NCBI GenBank assembly: GCA_016617855.1
Contig: JAECUM010032014.1
Span: 1-64,000 of the forward strand
Source: Megalonaias nervosa
Taxonomy: Eukaryota > Mollusca > Bivalvia > Unionida > Unionidae
DNA length: 64,000 nt
Direction of reading: 5' to 3'
The notes beneath the pieces are model-generated. The model saw nothing but the letters and a program-made list of their open reading frames with translations, did not search any database and had not been told where the DNA came from. Positions 1 through 12,252 of this stretch are shown in pieces. A program made the position numbers and the translations under genes. How positions within the stretch are numbered: position 1 is the stretch's first letter; the number at the start of each line of letters is the position of its first letter.

Positions 1-1367
1 TTTTTGGCGATAATCAACTGTTACGTGTCTAGGCTCGTACAAAGTAACAAGAAAAAAGTGAAGCCAACAAGCTTTGTCAAATTTAACAAAATAATTTATT
101 TCCCTAGAAAACAAGATAAAAATGAGAAAAAGGACTTCCGGTTTACGAATCAAATCCAGAATTAATCCAAGAATTAAAAAATATAAGTCTTATCAATAAA
201 AGGTTCTAAGTTAATCACAGTTCGAATCCCGATGGAATTCAAGATGGAAGGCGATGACGTCTTCGATGGTCTGCTTTGTCCTGATGTGTCAACAATTCCT
301 TGTTGAATCAGAAAGAATAATATTCCAGTTTGGAATTCCGAATAATTTTCAATAAAAGTCTTTGTCCAAGAATTCTGTAAGGAGCACTTATATGTATGTT
401 TTCCAGAGAAATGAATTACTAATTCCGAAAAATACAAAACTTCAACTCAAACTGGTCACAACAAAACACCTTTGAGCTTCAAAGGTTTAAAACACAACTG
501 GCTATTTCACTGTCATAACATGAGTTATAAGCCCAACTAAAACGCAAAACAGATTCCCGGATGGGGTCACGTGACCACCTTCTAGAACATTGTGGAACAT
601 TTTTCACATGTCTAAAGTCACGTCCTACAGTATAGCCTTAGCTAACATCCAGTAGACAAAATTATCGTTACAATAACATGTAATGGAATGAAACGAAAAC
701 AAATTTAAAACTAACAAACAAGTAATTAAATTACATATACATAGCACCAACTCTCAAGCGGTCCATCATATCCTTTACATTTTGAAAGTACATACTTTTT
801 TACTCTTCATTCACATGGCCTTCAAAATCTTTTCAACACTGTATATATCTTATTTCACGAATAAAACATGTACCCTATATTCCATCCCTTTCAAGTTTTG
901 GGGTTTTTTAACAACTGGATCAAGTTATAGTACATGTGAAATTGATAACATTTCTTCGGTAAAGCCAGGGTCGCAGTCCTTTGCTAATATTGTTTATATT
1001 TTGAATTTCTGGCTGTTTTTCCAATGGCTCGTTTAGGGGCTCGTGTCAACCAGAGTCACGTCTTATGACGTGTGAGGAATGTCAATGTAAGCATTAATAT
1101 TCCTTGATAAAACCTCAGACTATTTTCTGGTTACAGTTGGAGTAATGTACTTCCATATTATCGTCATAAAGTTTCTGTTAAACCGTTTTCTGTAGATAAG
1201 TTTTGCACAAGTACGTTTATAACAGTGCAATGTTTAGCTCTTTTATCAAGCTGTTAAATGTTTGGTTGCAAACCTTTTGTCCTTTGATCAGAAGCTCCAT
1301 CTATGTTGGCTCTTCCATCTTCTTGAATGATTGAGAGCGAAATGAATACTCTGAGGGAAGAAACTCA
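1..1367. other. Non-coding flank, no gene recognised
   Basis: AT-rich sequence with only short unconvincing open frames on either strand. I see no conserved protein motif, RNA gene or clear repeat. It may be host intergenic DNA or worn-out flank of the polymerase remnant that follows. Confidence 0.5.
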
Positions 1368-1382
1368 CTCTATATATAGGGG
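1368..1382 (+). promoter_or_regulatory. TATA box upstream of the polymerase remnant
   Basis: The sequence CTATATATAGGGGC lies about 45-58 bases before the ATG at 1426, the first open frame of the decayed Polinton polymerase region. Its position fits a Polinton gene promoter similar in layout to the TATA boxes at 17,748 and 18,111. Inferred from sequence only. Confidence 0.4.
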
Positions 1383-1425
1383 CAAAGGCGTTTAAAATCT
1401 AGTCATTTGACATTTTGCAATCAAG

Positions 1426-3930
1426 ATGGAACGATCGCACAGTTTCCATGAGAAAGGAGAAGAAAGTAAGAGGCCTCGCACAGTAGATGAAGTCTTGGAT
1501 GAAATCCATGCCATCGATTTGAAGACGACATGTGTGAGCCAGAATGCATACCTTATATGTCTGCATAAAGACCCAGAGGGTCTACTCCAAGCCAAAGTCC
1601 ACCAGTAACACCTGAAAAATATTTGAATTTACCACATTCGAGAGACGGAAAAACACCCCTCCAGAAAATTTAGTATGACAGCCTACACTTACACTGTGAA
1701 GTTTAAAGATTTCAAGTCAGATGTATCGCTGGAGAAAGCGGAAGAGTTCATCACCGATTTGTATGATTCTAGGTTAATCACACTGAAACGACAATGTGAA
1801 GCCAAAGTAGACGATTGTTTGAGACTCTCTATTTATAACGACAGTCTGAAGTCACCCGTTTGGATCGAGTTCAGCAGTCCGGCAGAACTGACACCTTCCA
1901 GAGTCATCGACAAGATTCAACACTTTAAGCAATCCAACGGCCAATATCATATCACCGATGGAAAATCTACAATTACATGACCCACGTTTCTCCGCCTGCC
2001 ACAGGGAACAGACGCAAAAAGGTGTTATTGGTGGACGACCTTTGCAGCACCAAACAGAGCATAGTTCAAGCTGACCTATCCTAAAAAACACACCCTGTGG
2101 CATTCCTGAAATAAACAACGCGTCTTGGCTCCACGCTACACATTCAAAGTGCACCCTCAAGAAGTGCGTGGAGATCTGTTGTTTTGAGGCGAGGATTTCA
2201 AAGACGGAAAATACATTCACTTCTATCATCACGATGAACATTTCGATGCCATTACCAGTATCACAGCATTCCTCGGATAGGGTTGATACTGTGAGAAACG
2301 TGACTATGGGTATAACAATCGAGAGCAGCACAAGCATTGCGGATCGAAATGTCAAAGATGTTTGTCCTCTAAACTATTTCTTGACGAAGGACAAAAACGA
2401 GTGCATTGCCCTGCTTAACAAATAAAGTTTGTCAGCCCTACCTGTTACCAACAACATCTCAGCACGCAAGGTTCATAGCAGAAAAGTGTTTGTCAACTCT
2501 AGAGATTGTGTTGTACTTGCGGACAAGTCATAGGTGCCAGTAATGCCAAGGCACACGTTTGTCCAGGAAAGAAACAGTGTCACAGTTGTCACCAAATCGT
2601 GGACTTGGGACACGAACGCTACATTCAAAAATATCAATCCGAGCATTATGAAGAGGATGACAAGAAGAAAAGGAATTTCATCTTTTTCGATTTCGAATAA
2701 ATGCAAGAGTCCGGCATTCACATTCCTAATTTGTACGTGGCTCATCGAGCGTGCGAGAAGCGCATCCAAGAACCTATCTGTTGTCATTGCTCCCACTGTA
2801 GCAAGATTCCTGGAGGACACGAAAAAATCTTTCAAGGACCTAACACGCTGGTCGATTTTGCCCAATGGATCTTAGACCCTATCGACGAGAAGTGGAGTCA
2901 AGAGGACATCATAAGTTACAGAGATTGTCATCGCTATGCCACAGTGATGGCTCACAACTTCTCGGGGTACGATAGAAAATTTCTTCTGAAATGCGATACG
3001 GAACAAAGCACCGAACTCCCTAAAGTCACCTTGAATGGAACTAAAATTATATCCATCAAGTGGGACAAGTACAATTTAAAGATTCGATGGGTTTCTTTGC
3101 CATGCCATTGAGTCGAATGCCTTAAACGTTTGGAATGACATAAATGGTTAAATGATATTTTCCACACTTTTTCAATTCCAAAGCCAATCAATATGTTGTT
3201 CTGCCATATTTGCCTGATGCTCACTACTATGAACATGACAACATGCACACCGAACATCGAGAAGCTTTCTACGCTTGTTGCCACTCTCACGCCTCGGACC
3301 CCTTTGACTTTCAGGAAGAAATGTTAAGGTAATGTCGTTCCGACGCGGACAGTTTACGGCACTGCTGTGGAAAAGTTCGAGAAGTGTTCATGGAGCACGT
3401 AGGGATCGACCCTTTGAAAGAAGCCTGTACCATCGCTCCTTAGTGTAGCGCAAGCGATTCCTGCCCGAGAAGACCGTAGCTGTCATACGCCCTCAAACGA
3501 CGAACTTTGTCAAACATCGATACTCAGTCAAATCTCTGCGCTGGTTACATTACTTGTGCGACAAGAAAGACAAATGGATCCAACATGCCCGAACGGAGGA
3601 GGCGCAAAGACCATTGGAACGTATTCGAGGGATGTTTGGGACTTAGAAGACACAAAGTCGTCTCCGTATTTAACGGATGCATATTTCACGGATGTCCGAT
3701 CTGTTACCCTCAACGAAACACTAAACACAGTTTTTACAATGTACCATGGAAGACTTGTACGATCACACTTGTCAACAAAGCTTGAAGTTAGAACAGCAAG
3801 TATACCAAGTCGTGGAAGTGTGGGAACACGAGTACGATCACCGTTTGAAAACCGATCCCGAATTTAAACGCATCGTGGAAAGATACAAGCTGGTGGACCA
3901 TCTTGACTTGGTCCCTTCGCCCATTTGGAA
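1426..3930 (+). pseudogene. Remnant of Polinton family B DNA polymerase (element 0)
   Basis: A decayed protein-primed family B polymerase gene in pieces. 1426-1608 is a possible N-terminus. 1675-1980 resembles the conserved pre-exonuclease region (PVWIEF, LTPSRVIDKI). 2506-2700 has two Cys-X2-Cys pairs (CCTCG, CHSC) and ends with FFDFE, the Exo I type motif. 2701-3111 continues in the same frame after an in-frame TAA (2698-2700) and contains AHNFSGYD, the Exo II type motif. 3590-3930 carries the same GCPICYPQR block as the polymerase fragment at 11.4 kb, now frameshifted. The palm catalytic core is absent. No capsid or integrase genes lie beside it, so this is an isolated fragment. Family assignment is good; exact ends are uncertain. 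Confidence 0.7.
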
Positions 3931-4914
3931 TCAGACCACAATTATTATTTCCTGTTCAGTACCCATGAATGTAGTCCCAGTCTATTTTTGAGCATTTGCT
4001 CCTCTCTCCTTGTTGTGGTGATTCAAGAGTTAGATTTAGGGATTCTTGGTATGGATTTAAAGGTTATTGTTTATTCTTTAGAATATGAGCTTATGGTATG
4101 GCTGTCTGTGTGTGTTTCGGCGAAAGTGCACAGTGAGTAATAAGATCTTGTTGATGATCCGGAAGTGAAATACGTGTTCCATTGCATGTTGCTTTGTTTA
4201 CAGTCGAGCCTCCCAAAGGGATGCCGGCTAAACTTTGACAAGAACTTCACCGTGAAGTCATCTTTGATGGTATTTTAGATTAACGTATGGTTTTTATTGA
4301 TTTTCCCACAGTGGAAGGTTCATTGCTAAGAAACAAATGTAGAGAATATATAGTAAAAATGATTGTTTTCTGGGTCCATTTGTGAATGGGGTTCTGTTCA
4401 TCTGCGGAACCTCTCGTGCATAATCGAGCAGATTAAAATGGTAGTTAAATGAAGTTATAAACTCCAATCAGGGAATATAAGCATTGCGTTCATCAATGAC
4501 AATTCAAAAGACAAAGATTACCATTCTCTACTTAGTGTAAGACATCCAGACTGACTGAAACAGTAAATTCAAATGACTCTCTCAACGGAAGTATGAAAAG
4601 TGTCCACTCTCAATACGTTGGTTGCACTGTACAGATTTGTACTTTGCATAGGGTTTAAATTTGAAAGAAACGATTTTGCCATGGTTTCCTCACTGATGAT
4701 GCTGGCTGTCTCAAATTATTTTGCTAATAATAGGTACCGTTGAATTAGATTTTAATGTCCCTTTATTTTGGTATGTAATTGACACGTGTATTATGGGTAA
4801 TAGAGTATACATTTTGACCATGTTACACAAAATGCTAGCATCGATTCCTCATTTACGTTTCTTTGATATCAGAGGTAAATAGTAGAAAACATACGAACAT
4901 TAACATATTTCACC

Positions 4915-4917
<3 letters not shown>
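3931..4917. other. Non-coding gap, nothing recognised
   Basis: Between the polymerase remnant and the (TA)n tract I find no open frame with recognisable motifs, no inverted repeat and no RNA gene. Confidence 0.5.

Positions 4918-5003
<86 letters not shown>
4918..5003. repeat. (TA)n microsatellite at the 3' end of the RTE-like LINE
   Basis: About 85 bases of TA dinucleotides broken once by AGCA. It lies exactly at the downstream end of the minus-strand LINE, so it is probably its 3' tail. Open frames reading IYIYIY through it are artefacts. Confidence 0.85.
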
Positions 5004-5007
<4 letters not shown>

Positions 5008-8000
5008 TGGCATCCGTTGGTCTTGAGAGACGATGGAAATGCGCCCATGAGAGGTGTCCCGGTTGGTAGTTGTGCAGCGTCTTCTGTGGCTATGGAGCCC
5101 CACACGGTAGTGGCAATCCTTGCTGCAGTTGCTGCACTTGAAGGTTAAGTCTGGTGTGGGTTGGAGCTGCTTCCTCTTCCTCTGAGATCGTTTTTCATCA
5201 GCGAGCAGTCGTAGCTTGTCCTCGCCAGCTTTCAGACCAGTGATCAGAACACATCGCCAGCTGGACTTGTCTAGAGCAAGCTCTTCCCAGGTGTTGACAT
5301 CGATCTCAAGGGCTTTCATGTCGCGCTTGCAGACATCCTTGAAGAGGAGATGTGGCCGTCCGATCGATCTTCTGCCAGAGGCAAACTTCGAATAAAGGAG
5401 GTCTTTGGGGATCCGTCCGTCATCCATCAGACGTACATGGCCCAGCCATCTGATGCGACGTTGGCGAAGGAATGTGGCCATGCTGGGAATCTTGGCACGT
5501 TCAAGCACCTCGTTGTTTGTCACTTGATCGCTCCAGGTGATCCCGAGTATGCGTCGGAGGCATCGCAGTGAAAGGCGCTCAGTCTTTTCTCCTGTGAGGC
5601 ATACAGGGTCCAGGTTTCACTGGCGTACAGGAGGGTGCTTAGCACACAGGTACGGTACACGGAGATCTTAGTGTTCAGGGTCAGCATGCTGTTGTTCCAC
5701 ACTCTCTGCGACAACCTAGAGAGAGTTGTTGACGCTATTCCAATCCGCTTGTTGAGCTCGGCATCGAGTGAGAGGTTGTTGGTGATGGTAGAGCCGAGGT
5801 ACGTGAACTGACTGATTACTTCTAGTTTGTAGTTGTTGATGATGATGCTGGGAGGAACCGCGTCCTGAGCCATCACGTTGGTTTTCTTTAGGCTGATGGT
5901 CAACCCGAACTCATCGCATGCTTTAGCAAAGTGGTCCATCAGGCCTTGTAGTTCAGCTTCTGTGTGAGTGGCTAGAGCATCATCATCTGCAAAGAGCATG
6001 TCCCTAATGGTTGCTTCTCTTAATTTGCTCTTTGCCTTCAGTCGTGCCAGGTTGAACAGTCTGCCGTCTGATCGCGTGTGCAGGTAAATCCCTTCTGTGG
6101 ACGTCCTGAAAGCGTACGTAAGCAGGACAGCGAAGAAGATGCCGAAGAGCGTGGGGGCAAGGACACGGCCTTGTTTCACTCCGCTGTGGACGTTGAAGGG
6201 GTCGGACGATGAGCCATCATACTGCACTGTGCCTTTCATGTTGTCATGGAAAGACTGGACCATGCTTAGCAGCTTTGGAGGGCATCCAATCTTCGTCAGG
6301 ATTTTGAAGAGTCCGTCTCTGCTGATCAGATCGAATGCCTTGGTGAGGTCTATAAAGGCCAGGAAGAGGGTTCTGTGTTGTTCTCTGCACTTCTCCTGCA
6401 GTTGCCTGATGGAGAAGATCATGTCGATTGTGGACCTCTCTGCGCGGATCCAGCACTGAGACTCTGGATACACACTGTCAGCAAGCGTCTGCAGCCTGTT
6501 CAGGATGACTCGTGCGAAGACTTTACCCACGATGCTGAGAAGGGATATACCCCTGTAGTTGTTGCAGTCGCTTCTGTCGCCCTTGTTCTTGTACAGGGTT
6601 ACGATGCTGACGTCTCTCATGTCCTGAGGCACTGCACCTTCATCCCAGCACTGGCAGAGGAGGTCATACAGGTGTGTGAACAGCACGCTGCCGCCGGACT
6701 TGATGACTTCTGCTGAGATGCCATCCTTCCCTGGGGCTTTACCTGAGGTCAGTTTTTCTAAGGCCTTCTTTAGTTCTTCCGCAGTAGGTTTCTCATCCAG
6801 TTCGGTCATAAAAGGGAGGTTTTCAATGGCGTTGAGGGCATCGTTGGTCACGTGGTTCTCTCTGGAGTACAGTTCAGAGTAGTGCTCCACCCAGCGCTCC
6901 ATCTGCTTGCCCTTGTCGTGGATGGTATCGCCTGAGGAAGACTTCAGTGGTGCTGTCACTTTCTTCGTGGGACCCATTGCTTTTTTATGCCATCGTACAT
7001 GCCTCTGATGTTTCCGATATCTACTATTGACTGGATGCTCTGACAGAGCTGAAGCCAGTATTCATTGGCGCACTGCCGTGCTAACCTCTGCACTTTGCTT
7101 CTGGTAGACCTGTATGCCTGTAGTGTCCTCTGGCAGGGGGAACGCTTGTATTCCAGGTGGGCACTGCGACGCTCTTTAATAGCTGGCATGAGTGTGGCGG
7201 AGTTGGCCTCAAACTAGTCGTTGTTCTTTGTCTGCTTCTTACCAAAGATCCTTGTGGCTGTGCTGTACACAGTATCTCTGATGTGGTCCCATCTCTCTTT
7301 GGCACTGCCGTAGGGAGGTTCTGAACTGAACGCCTTGGAGAGGGCGTAAGTGAATTCCTCAGCCTTGTCTGGATATGACGTCTTGCCCACATCAATGCGT
7401 GGTATACCAGCTTGCCTAAAGTGGTGGATCTTCTTTGGCTGAAGCTTCATTTTACAGCAAACTAGCGAGTGATCGGTGTCTCAGTCAGCGCTGTGGAATG
7501 TACGAGTAAGAAGCACACCCTTCACTGCAGACCGTCTCGTGATGATCAGGTCCAGCTGGTGCCAGTGTTTGGACCGGGGATGCCTCCAAGACACTTTGTG
7601 CTGTGGATTCGTCTGAAAAAATGAATTGGTGATGCTGAGGTCGTGGTACGAGCACATCTCTAATAGTCGCTGCCCGTTTTAATTCGTCTTCCCAATGCCA
7701 AACTTGCCAAGACACAAAGGACAGGAGTCATAATCGGCACCCACCCTAGCGTTGAAGTCGCCCAGTAATATCAAGTTCTCTTCCTTGGGAATTTTGTCGA
7801 TGAGCAAGTCAAGCTCGTTGTAAAACGCATCCTTGATATCTGTGGTGGCGCTGAGTGTGGGAGCGTAAACGCTGATCAGATTGACTGGCCTGGTTGTGGT
7901 GTGGAGGCGGAGAGATAGTAGTCTTTCATTTTCTTGTTGACAGGGTTCTATCATCCCCAGCAGAGAGTTCCTAATGGCGAATCCAACACCATACTCACTG

Positions 8001-8107
8001 GCTTCGTCGGTGCTCTTTCCTTGCCAGAAGAACGTGTAGTTCTTTGCTCTGAGGGACCCGGAATCTGGTAGCCATGTTTTTACTGATACTTTGATAATTC
8101 TCAACAT
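5004..8107 (-). pseudogene. LINE endonuclease-reverse transcriptase (broken)
   Basis: Endonuclease part at 7679-8107 shows ISVYAPTLSA and LLGDFNARVG, typical of the APE-like nuclease that nicks the target. Between 7,715 and 6,956 the frame is broken several times. The reverse transcriptase (5520-6977) shows FIDLTKAFD (motif A), GVKQGRVLAPTLF (motif B) and LFADDDALATHTE (the FADD motif C), followed by YLGSTIT. Another frameshift near 5,575 leads to the C-terminal frame (to about 5,010), which ends with a C2H2-like finger (CSNCSKDCHYRVGLHSHRRRC spans Cys-X2-Cys and His-X5-Cys residues). The catalytic residues are present, but the gene cannot make one protein. Confidence 0.85.
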
Positions 8108-8554
8108 ATAAAAATTTCACAAGAAACGAGTAACATCATTTCAGGAAATTAATAGCACTGGGAAAATGCTGATAGGAACATACAAATAAAAGTAATAAAA
8201 GTAATTGTATTATTTACATGGAATATGTGGTGACAATACGAGTCTTGGTTCTCAAACAGATCTTGACTATACTGTTGTTTCTTGCAACACTCTGAAATAT
8301 GGCAATAATTTCTGCATACATTAAGTTGACGCTCCTGTTACGTTAGAAGTTAATTATTAGTTTTAGGTTTTACCATAAAACAAAGCAAATTTTACCTGTT
8401 GACAATAATACATCCTCACAAAACTGAGATGGCAAGACAACAGAATGGACGATTTTATTAAAAGTGTTGTTGTCAGGAAACTATACGAGATATTATAGAA
8501 GACTAGGGATGAACATAATGGTAGTATAGTAGGTAATCCATCTATCAGAATAAC

Positions 8555-9280
8555 ATGAACATTGTTAATTCCCCAGTTTCATCATTCATTGATAACACTA
8601 CTTCAAAATGTCAGAAATGGCAGGCGTCATGGAATGATGCAGTGAATAACAAACTTCATGCAATCAAGCCAATCCTAGGAGAATGGACTCCTTCCTACAG
8701 AACCATCGGTAGGGAGGAGATAGTCATTGCAAGAATTCGAATTGGTCATACTTATATAACCCAGTCCCACATACTAAAAGGAGAAGACCCACCAGAGTGC
8801 ATTTCTTGCAATGAACCATTCACTGTTAAGCACTTTATGATGGAGTGTTTCGACCTCCAACCTACGCGCGATCAGTATTACAATGTGCATGACATGAAGG
8901 AACTCTTTGATACAATAAACGTGACATGTATTATAGAATTCATGAAAGAAGAAAACATTTATTATAAGCTATAACTTTTATGCTATTACCTTGAGCAGTT
9001 TTATGTAATGTATATACCGTCCCTTACTTTTAATAACGTTTCATCTGTCTTCATTAACATACACCATTTACATTCCCCGTTGATCGGGAAGCTTTATTTA
9101 TTTATTACCGTTACCATCTTATCGTCTTACTTTCAACTGTTTGGTTTCATATCGCTGGTCGATACAAAACCTTTTACCACTTTTAAATGATCCAAGATAT
9201 AACCTTTTGTGTGGCGCTAAATAGCCTGACAGTGCTGGTGCGCCGTAAAAATAAAATCAACTAACCAACCAATCAAAATG
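8555..9280 (+). mobile_element. 3' tail fragment of a LINE of the I/jockey type
   Basis: The open frame 8555-8974 (139 residues) matches the region after RNase H in I/jockey-type LINEs: ARIRIGHTYITQSHIL followed by the Cys/His cluster ECISCNEPFTVKHFMMEC. The DNA after it has the usual 3' UTR style ending near GTGGCGCTAAATAGCC...GCGCCGTAAAAATAAAATCAAC. Reverse transcriptase and RNase H are absent, so this is a severely 5'-truncated copy. The ATG at 8555 is probably chance. Confidence 0.7.
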
Positions 9281-10289
9281 TTTTGCAATAGTTAATAGCA
9301 ATCCAATCTGTAATACAAATAACGAATGATGGTTTTGAACTAAATGTCAATAGGCCTGCAGAAAATATCACCAATGCGAGAAATATAAAGAACGATAACC
9401 AAACACAACTAGGACATATTTCATACATCTTGATTTGAGTTTACACAGATCAGTCAGTCCTTTATAATGTTTAATGCTGTTTAATTTATGCACATAGTGA
9501 GCACGTGCTTGATCTGACAAGATATTTGCATATTATGAGAGTGTGTCTCGCTCCTTCGCTGCCATAGCGTTTCTGCCAGCCAGAGCTCTTCACGTGTTTA
9601 ATTGTTACGTCGTATGGATATTCTCTGATATTCAAAATGAGAATTAATCTGTTGATTGCATTTGAATTTAACATGATCCTCAACTGTGTATGAATATTAT
9701 TTTCTGCTTAGAACCCTTTCATAGTCTGCTATCTGAAGAAGCGTATGCATAGCTAGCTTGAACAAGTTAGGAAACTGTTCTGTATGGTTGTGATGTACAA
9801 TTTTCCATATCTCATAGGTATTTTCTCTTGGATATCTCTGTTCCCCCACCCCCCAAAATTGTTTTCACTAACTCTTCCAAAGTTTCACTTTCTTGAATCA
9901 GTGCTTTGCTGCCTTCTATCCCAGATTTGTTCTGTTCCATAATGTAGTATTAGGGTTTTTAAGTCCTTCAATGAGATAGTCTGCTTGTTCACACGCACGT
10001 ATTTTAACCAAATACATATTATTACATTTTAGTTTCTTTGTTAGATTCGTATTTGTTCAATTTATCTCAACCGATATCTTAAATTACCACAAAATCCCTC
10101 GGTGCTGAAGTTTTTGAGAAAGAAATAAAAATTGCACTTTTTATTTTTAAAATGCGTGTATTTAGGATTGATAACTTCAAAATAAATTTGTTTAGAGAGA
10201 TGACAGGCATTCTCTGTTTCTCTTTCCAGCATGTACATCGGATTCGCACTCAACATCAATTTCGGGTTGAAAATCACAATTGGTATTTT
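9281..10289. other. Non-coding gap, nothing recognised
   Basis: AT-rich sequence between the LINE tail and the Polinton target. Short open frames on both strands show no motifs. Confidence 0.5.
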
Positions 10290-10349
10290 CAGTTACACTC
10301 CCCAATGTACAGTAGACTGATATTCTTGAAATGTATTGTCATCATCAGC
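10290..10349 (+). repeat. Host target repeat, left copy, with target-site duplication
   Basis: About 60 bases starting CAGTTACACTCCCCAATGTAC and ending ATCATCAGC. Nearly the same 60 bases recur on the far side of the Polinton at 38,274-38,333. The last nine bases (10,341-10,349) are repeated directly after the right TIR (38,253-38,261), so they are the likely target-site duplication. Polintons usually make 6-bp duplications; the extra ATC may be part of the ATCATC microrepeat. Confidence 0.75.
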
Positions 10350-10900
10350 AGTGTAGTGGGGTACTTTAGCGTCAATGGGAAAATACATTACAGACCCACC
10401 CACCCCCCGGGGCACTATAGCGTCACGATTGTTGGCGTCAAAAAATCACCCTGGGGTACTTTAGCGTCAATGGGAATTTTGTATAGGGAACCACAGCCTG
10501 GGGTACTTTAGCGTCAACGGGAATTTAGTATAGGGACAAGAGGAATGGTACAGGTAAGGTGACGTCACGGTACTGGACATTGGCAACAATGTAGCAATGT
10601 AGTACCGTGTCGTCATGCCACCTGTGTCATTTCTATATACGAACACGAACCATTCGCGTTCGTGTCAGTGAATAGTATAGTAGAGTATGTTTTATATATT
10701 CGTTTTATTCCATAGATTGATGAATATCAATCTATCCTACACAAATTATAAAATCGACTAACAAAATTTTTTAGGTAAGAGAATAATGTTTTGGGGAGTC
10801 AAAATATAAATTATACAATCGAATAAAAAATTTGTTTAGGCAAGAAAGAATAAATCTTTTCGAGGCAGTGGAGTGGCCCTGAAAAGGGCCTTTGAGTTTT
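10350..10900 (+). repeat. Left terminal inverted repeat of Polinton 1
   Basis: 551 bases matching the reverse complement of 37,739-38,252. The outer part has four tandem versions of GGGGTACTTTAGCGTCAA (one diverged), while the right TIR has only three, which explains the length difference. It also contains a TGACGTCA palindrome (about 10,561), an ACATTGGCAACAATGT hairpin and a GATTGATGAATATCAATC hairpin. The inner edge holds the histone-type stem-loop. Confidence 0.92.
10875..10890 (-). terminator. Histone-type 3' stem-loop, left TIR
   Basis: Read on the minus strand, the 16 bases are GGCCCTTTTCAGGGCC: a 6-bp stem with a TTTC loop, preceded by CAAA and followed by A. This matches the metazoan replication-dependent histone mRNA stem-loop pattern. 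A purine element CCTCGAAAAGA follows (10,865-10,855), at the distance expected for the U7-binding histone downstream element. It would end transcripts running leftward out of the element. A minus-strand TAA (10,901-10,899) lies eight bases before it. Confidence 0.7.
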
Positions 10901-11050
10901 ATGTTAACACCATTTCGTTAACATAGAAGGCATCGTATAGGTCTTCTTCTCTTTCTCAAACTTCGTCTAACCTCTGGTCCATAAATCAGAACTCGTTTCA
11001 GACAGCCTTGTCTTTCCACATAGGTCCTTCTTTTCCAAACGCTTGTCTCG

Positions 11051-11320
11051 GTGATCCTAACTATTCTCCATGATGATCTGACATACATGGGTAAGTCCGT
11101 ACGGAAAAACAACGACGATACGAAAGTAGACGATTCAACGTTGGTCCACATCTTTGTGACGAGAACAGGTGAAGGGAATGAAGTGAACCGCGCTTATTTA
11201 CAGTGGAAGAGCGGATCGAAACGGATTGAAATTGTCCACCAATGACAACACGCGTTACAAAATTCAGTCACTTCCAATCCATAGAGAGCTACCTGTTTTT
11301 ATAGAGGACGTGTACACGAC
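11051..11320 (+). pseudogene. Fragment of an unidentified Polinton coding region
   Basis: An open stretch (11051-11245, with coding-like sequence to about 11,320 in other frames) includes the phrase VHIFVTRTGEGNEVNRAYLQW. It looks like conserved protein but I cannot name the family. It is joined abruptly at about 11,320 to polymerase sequence, which suggests a deletion fused two genes. A minus-strand reading of the same DNA (10,899-11,150) ends beside the left stem-loop and may be the remnant of the outward-facing terminal gene; neither reading is firm. Confidence 0.35.
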
Positions 11321-11765
11321 AGGCCCTCCGTGTGACAAGGAAGACAAATGGATCCAACATGCTCGCAACGGAGGAGGCGAATAGACTATTGGAAGGTATT
11401 CGGTAGATGACTGGGACTTAGAAAATCCCCAGATTGTGTACGAGTTTAACGGGTGCTTATTTCACGGATGTCCTATCTGCTACCCTCAACGTGACACTAA
11501 AAATCAGTTTTTACACTGGACTATGGAAGACCTGTACCAGGCCACTTGTCAGAGACGCTTGAAGTTAGAAGAGCAACGATACCAAGTTGTAGAAATGTGG
11601 GAACACGAGTACGATCAGCGATTGAAAACCGATCCCGAATTTAAGCCCATCGTGGAATGTTACAAGCTGGTGGACCCACTGAACCCAAGGGACAGTTTGT
11701 ACGGAGGACGGACGAATGCCACCTGTTTGCTAAACCAAGCCGACAAAGAGAAAGGAGAGGAAATG
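11321..11765 (+). pseudogene. Polinton family B DNA polymerase, internal fragment (element 1)
   Basis: Covers only the piece between the exonuclease and the palm: YEFNGCLFHGCPICYP, MEDLYQATCQRR, MWEHEYDQRLK and PLNPRDSLYGGRTNAT. The last is the conserved block just before polymerase motif A, yet the sequence leaves the polymerase immediately afterwards, so motifs A, B and C are missing. An in-frame TAG lies at 11,382-11,384. The same region is found in decayed form at 3,590-3,930. The protein would have been the protein-primed replicative polymerase; this copy cannot have activity. Confidence 0.8.
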
Positions 11766-11817
11766 AAAAGCTTTAGACGAAACAGCTCTACCCATTCTGA
11801 AAGATTTTAAGGCCCTG

Positions 11818-12252
11818 ATGAAAAGTTCACCACCACCACCACAACCACTACCACTCCCAGTGGTCAAGAAAAAGGCAGCCCCACTGTTGCCTGAGGCAGA
11901 AGAGGCAAGAGAAGTCTTTCAAACACCGTCAGCAGCTCCCATCCCTAGTAAGATTGCAGCGTCCTTGTTGACCCCTTCCCCTACACCCCAACGAAAAGAA
12001 CTTAAAGCTTGGGTTAAAAAGATGATGTCCAGTCCTCCTTCGACAGAAGTGAAAAAGAAAGAAGGAAAACCAGAAGTGAAAATGAAAAGAAGACCAAAGC
12101 CATCCCATTACCACCACCACCACCACTACCTTCCACTTTTACACCCGTGGCACATCGGACACGTAAAACCGTTTCTAAACCACCACCTCGTCCCATTCAG
12201 AGTAGCATCAGTGAAGAGTGGATCACTTATTAAAAAATGGAGAAGGTGTTAG
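11818..12252 (+). CDS. Pro/Lys-rich open frame before the integrase, function unknown
   Basis: 144 codons rich in proline, lysine, serine and histidine (SSPPPPQPLPLPVV; HYHHHHHYLPLL). Proline-rich low complexity, no domain visible. It overlaps the first codons of the integrase frame by 16 bases. It may be the tail of a deleted gene fused to new sequence, the unstructured N-terminal part of a protein, or a chance frame. The preceding deletion of the polymerase core makes its native start unclear. Confidence 0.3.
   Translation: MKSSPPPPQPLPLPVVKKKAAPLLPEAEEAREVFQTPSAAPIPSKIAASLLTPSPTPQRKELKAWVKKMMSSPPSTEVKKKEGKPEVKMKRRPKPSHYHHHHHYLPLLHPWHIGHVKPFLNHHLVPFRVASVKSGSLIKKWRRC

Larger units (their letters stand above)
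4918..8107 (-). mobile_element. 5'-truncated RTE-like non-LTR retrotransposon
   Basis: A minus-strand LINE copy starting inside the apurinic-type endonuclease domain (8107), running through reverse transcriptase and a C-terminal zinc-finger tail, and ending at a (TA)n tract. No RNase H domain is seen, which with the sequence style (KNKGDRSDCNNYRGISLL; C-terminal RWLGHVRLMDDGRIPK) suggests the RTE/BovB-like side of LINE diversity. The clade is from memory and unverified. Confidence 0.8.

Noticed and set aside
4863..5069. Open frames of IYIYIY through TA tracts (also at 23.7 and 33.4 kb)
   Set aside because: They read dinucleotide repeats and have no protein features.
11818..12252. Collagen-like or SH3-binding host gene
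   Set aside because: Low-complexity proline tract inside the Polinton; no support for a host gene.
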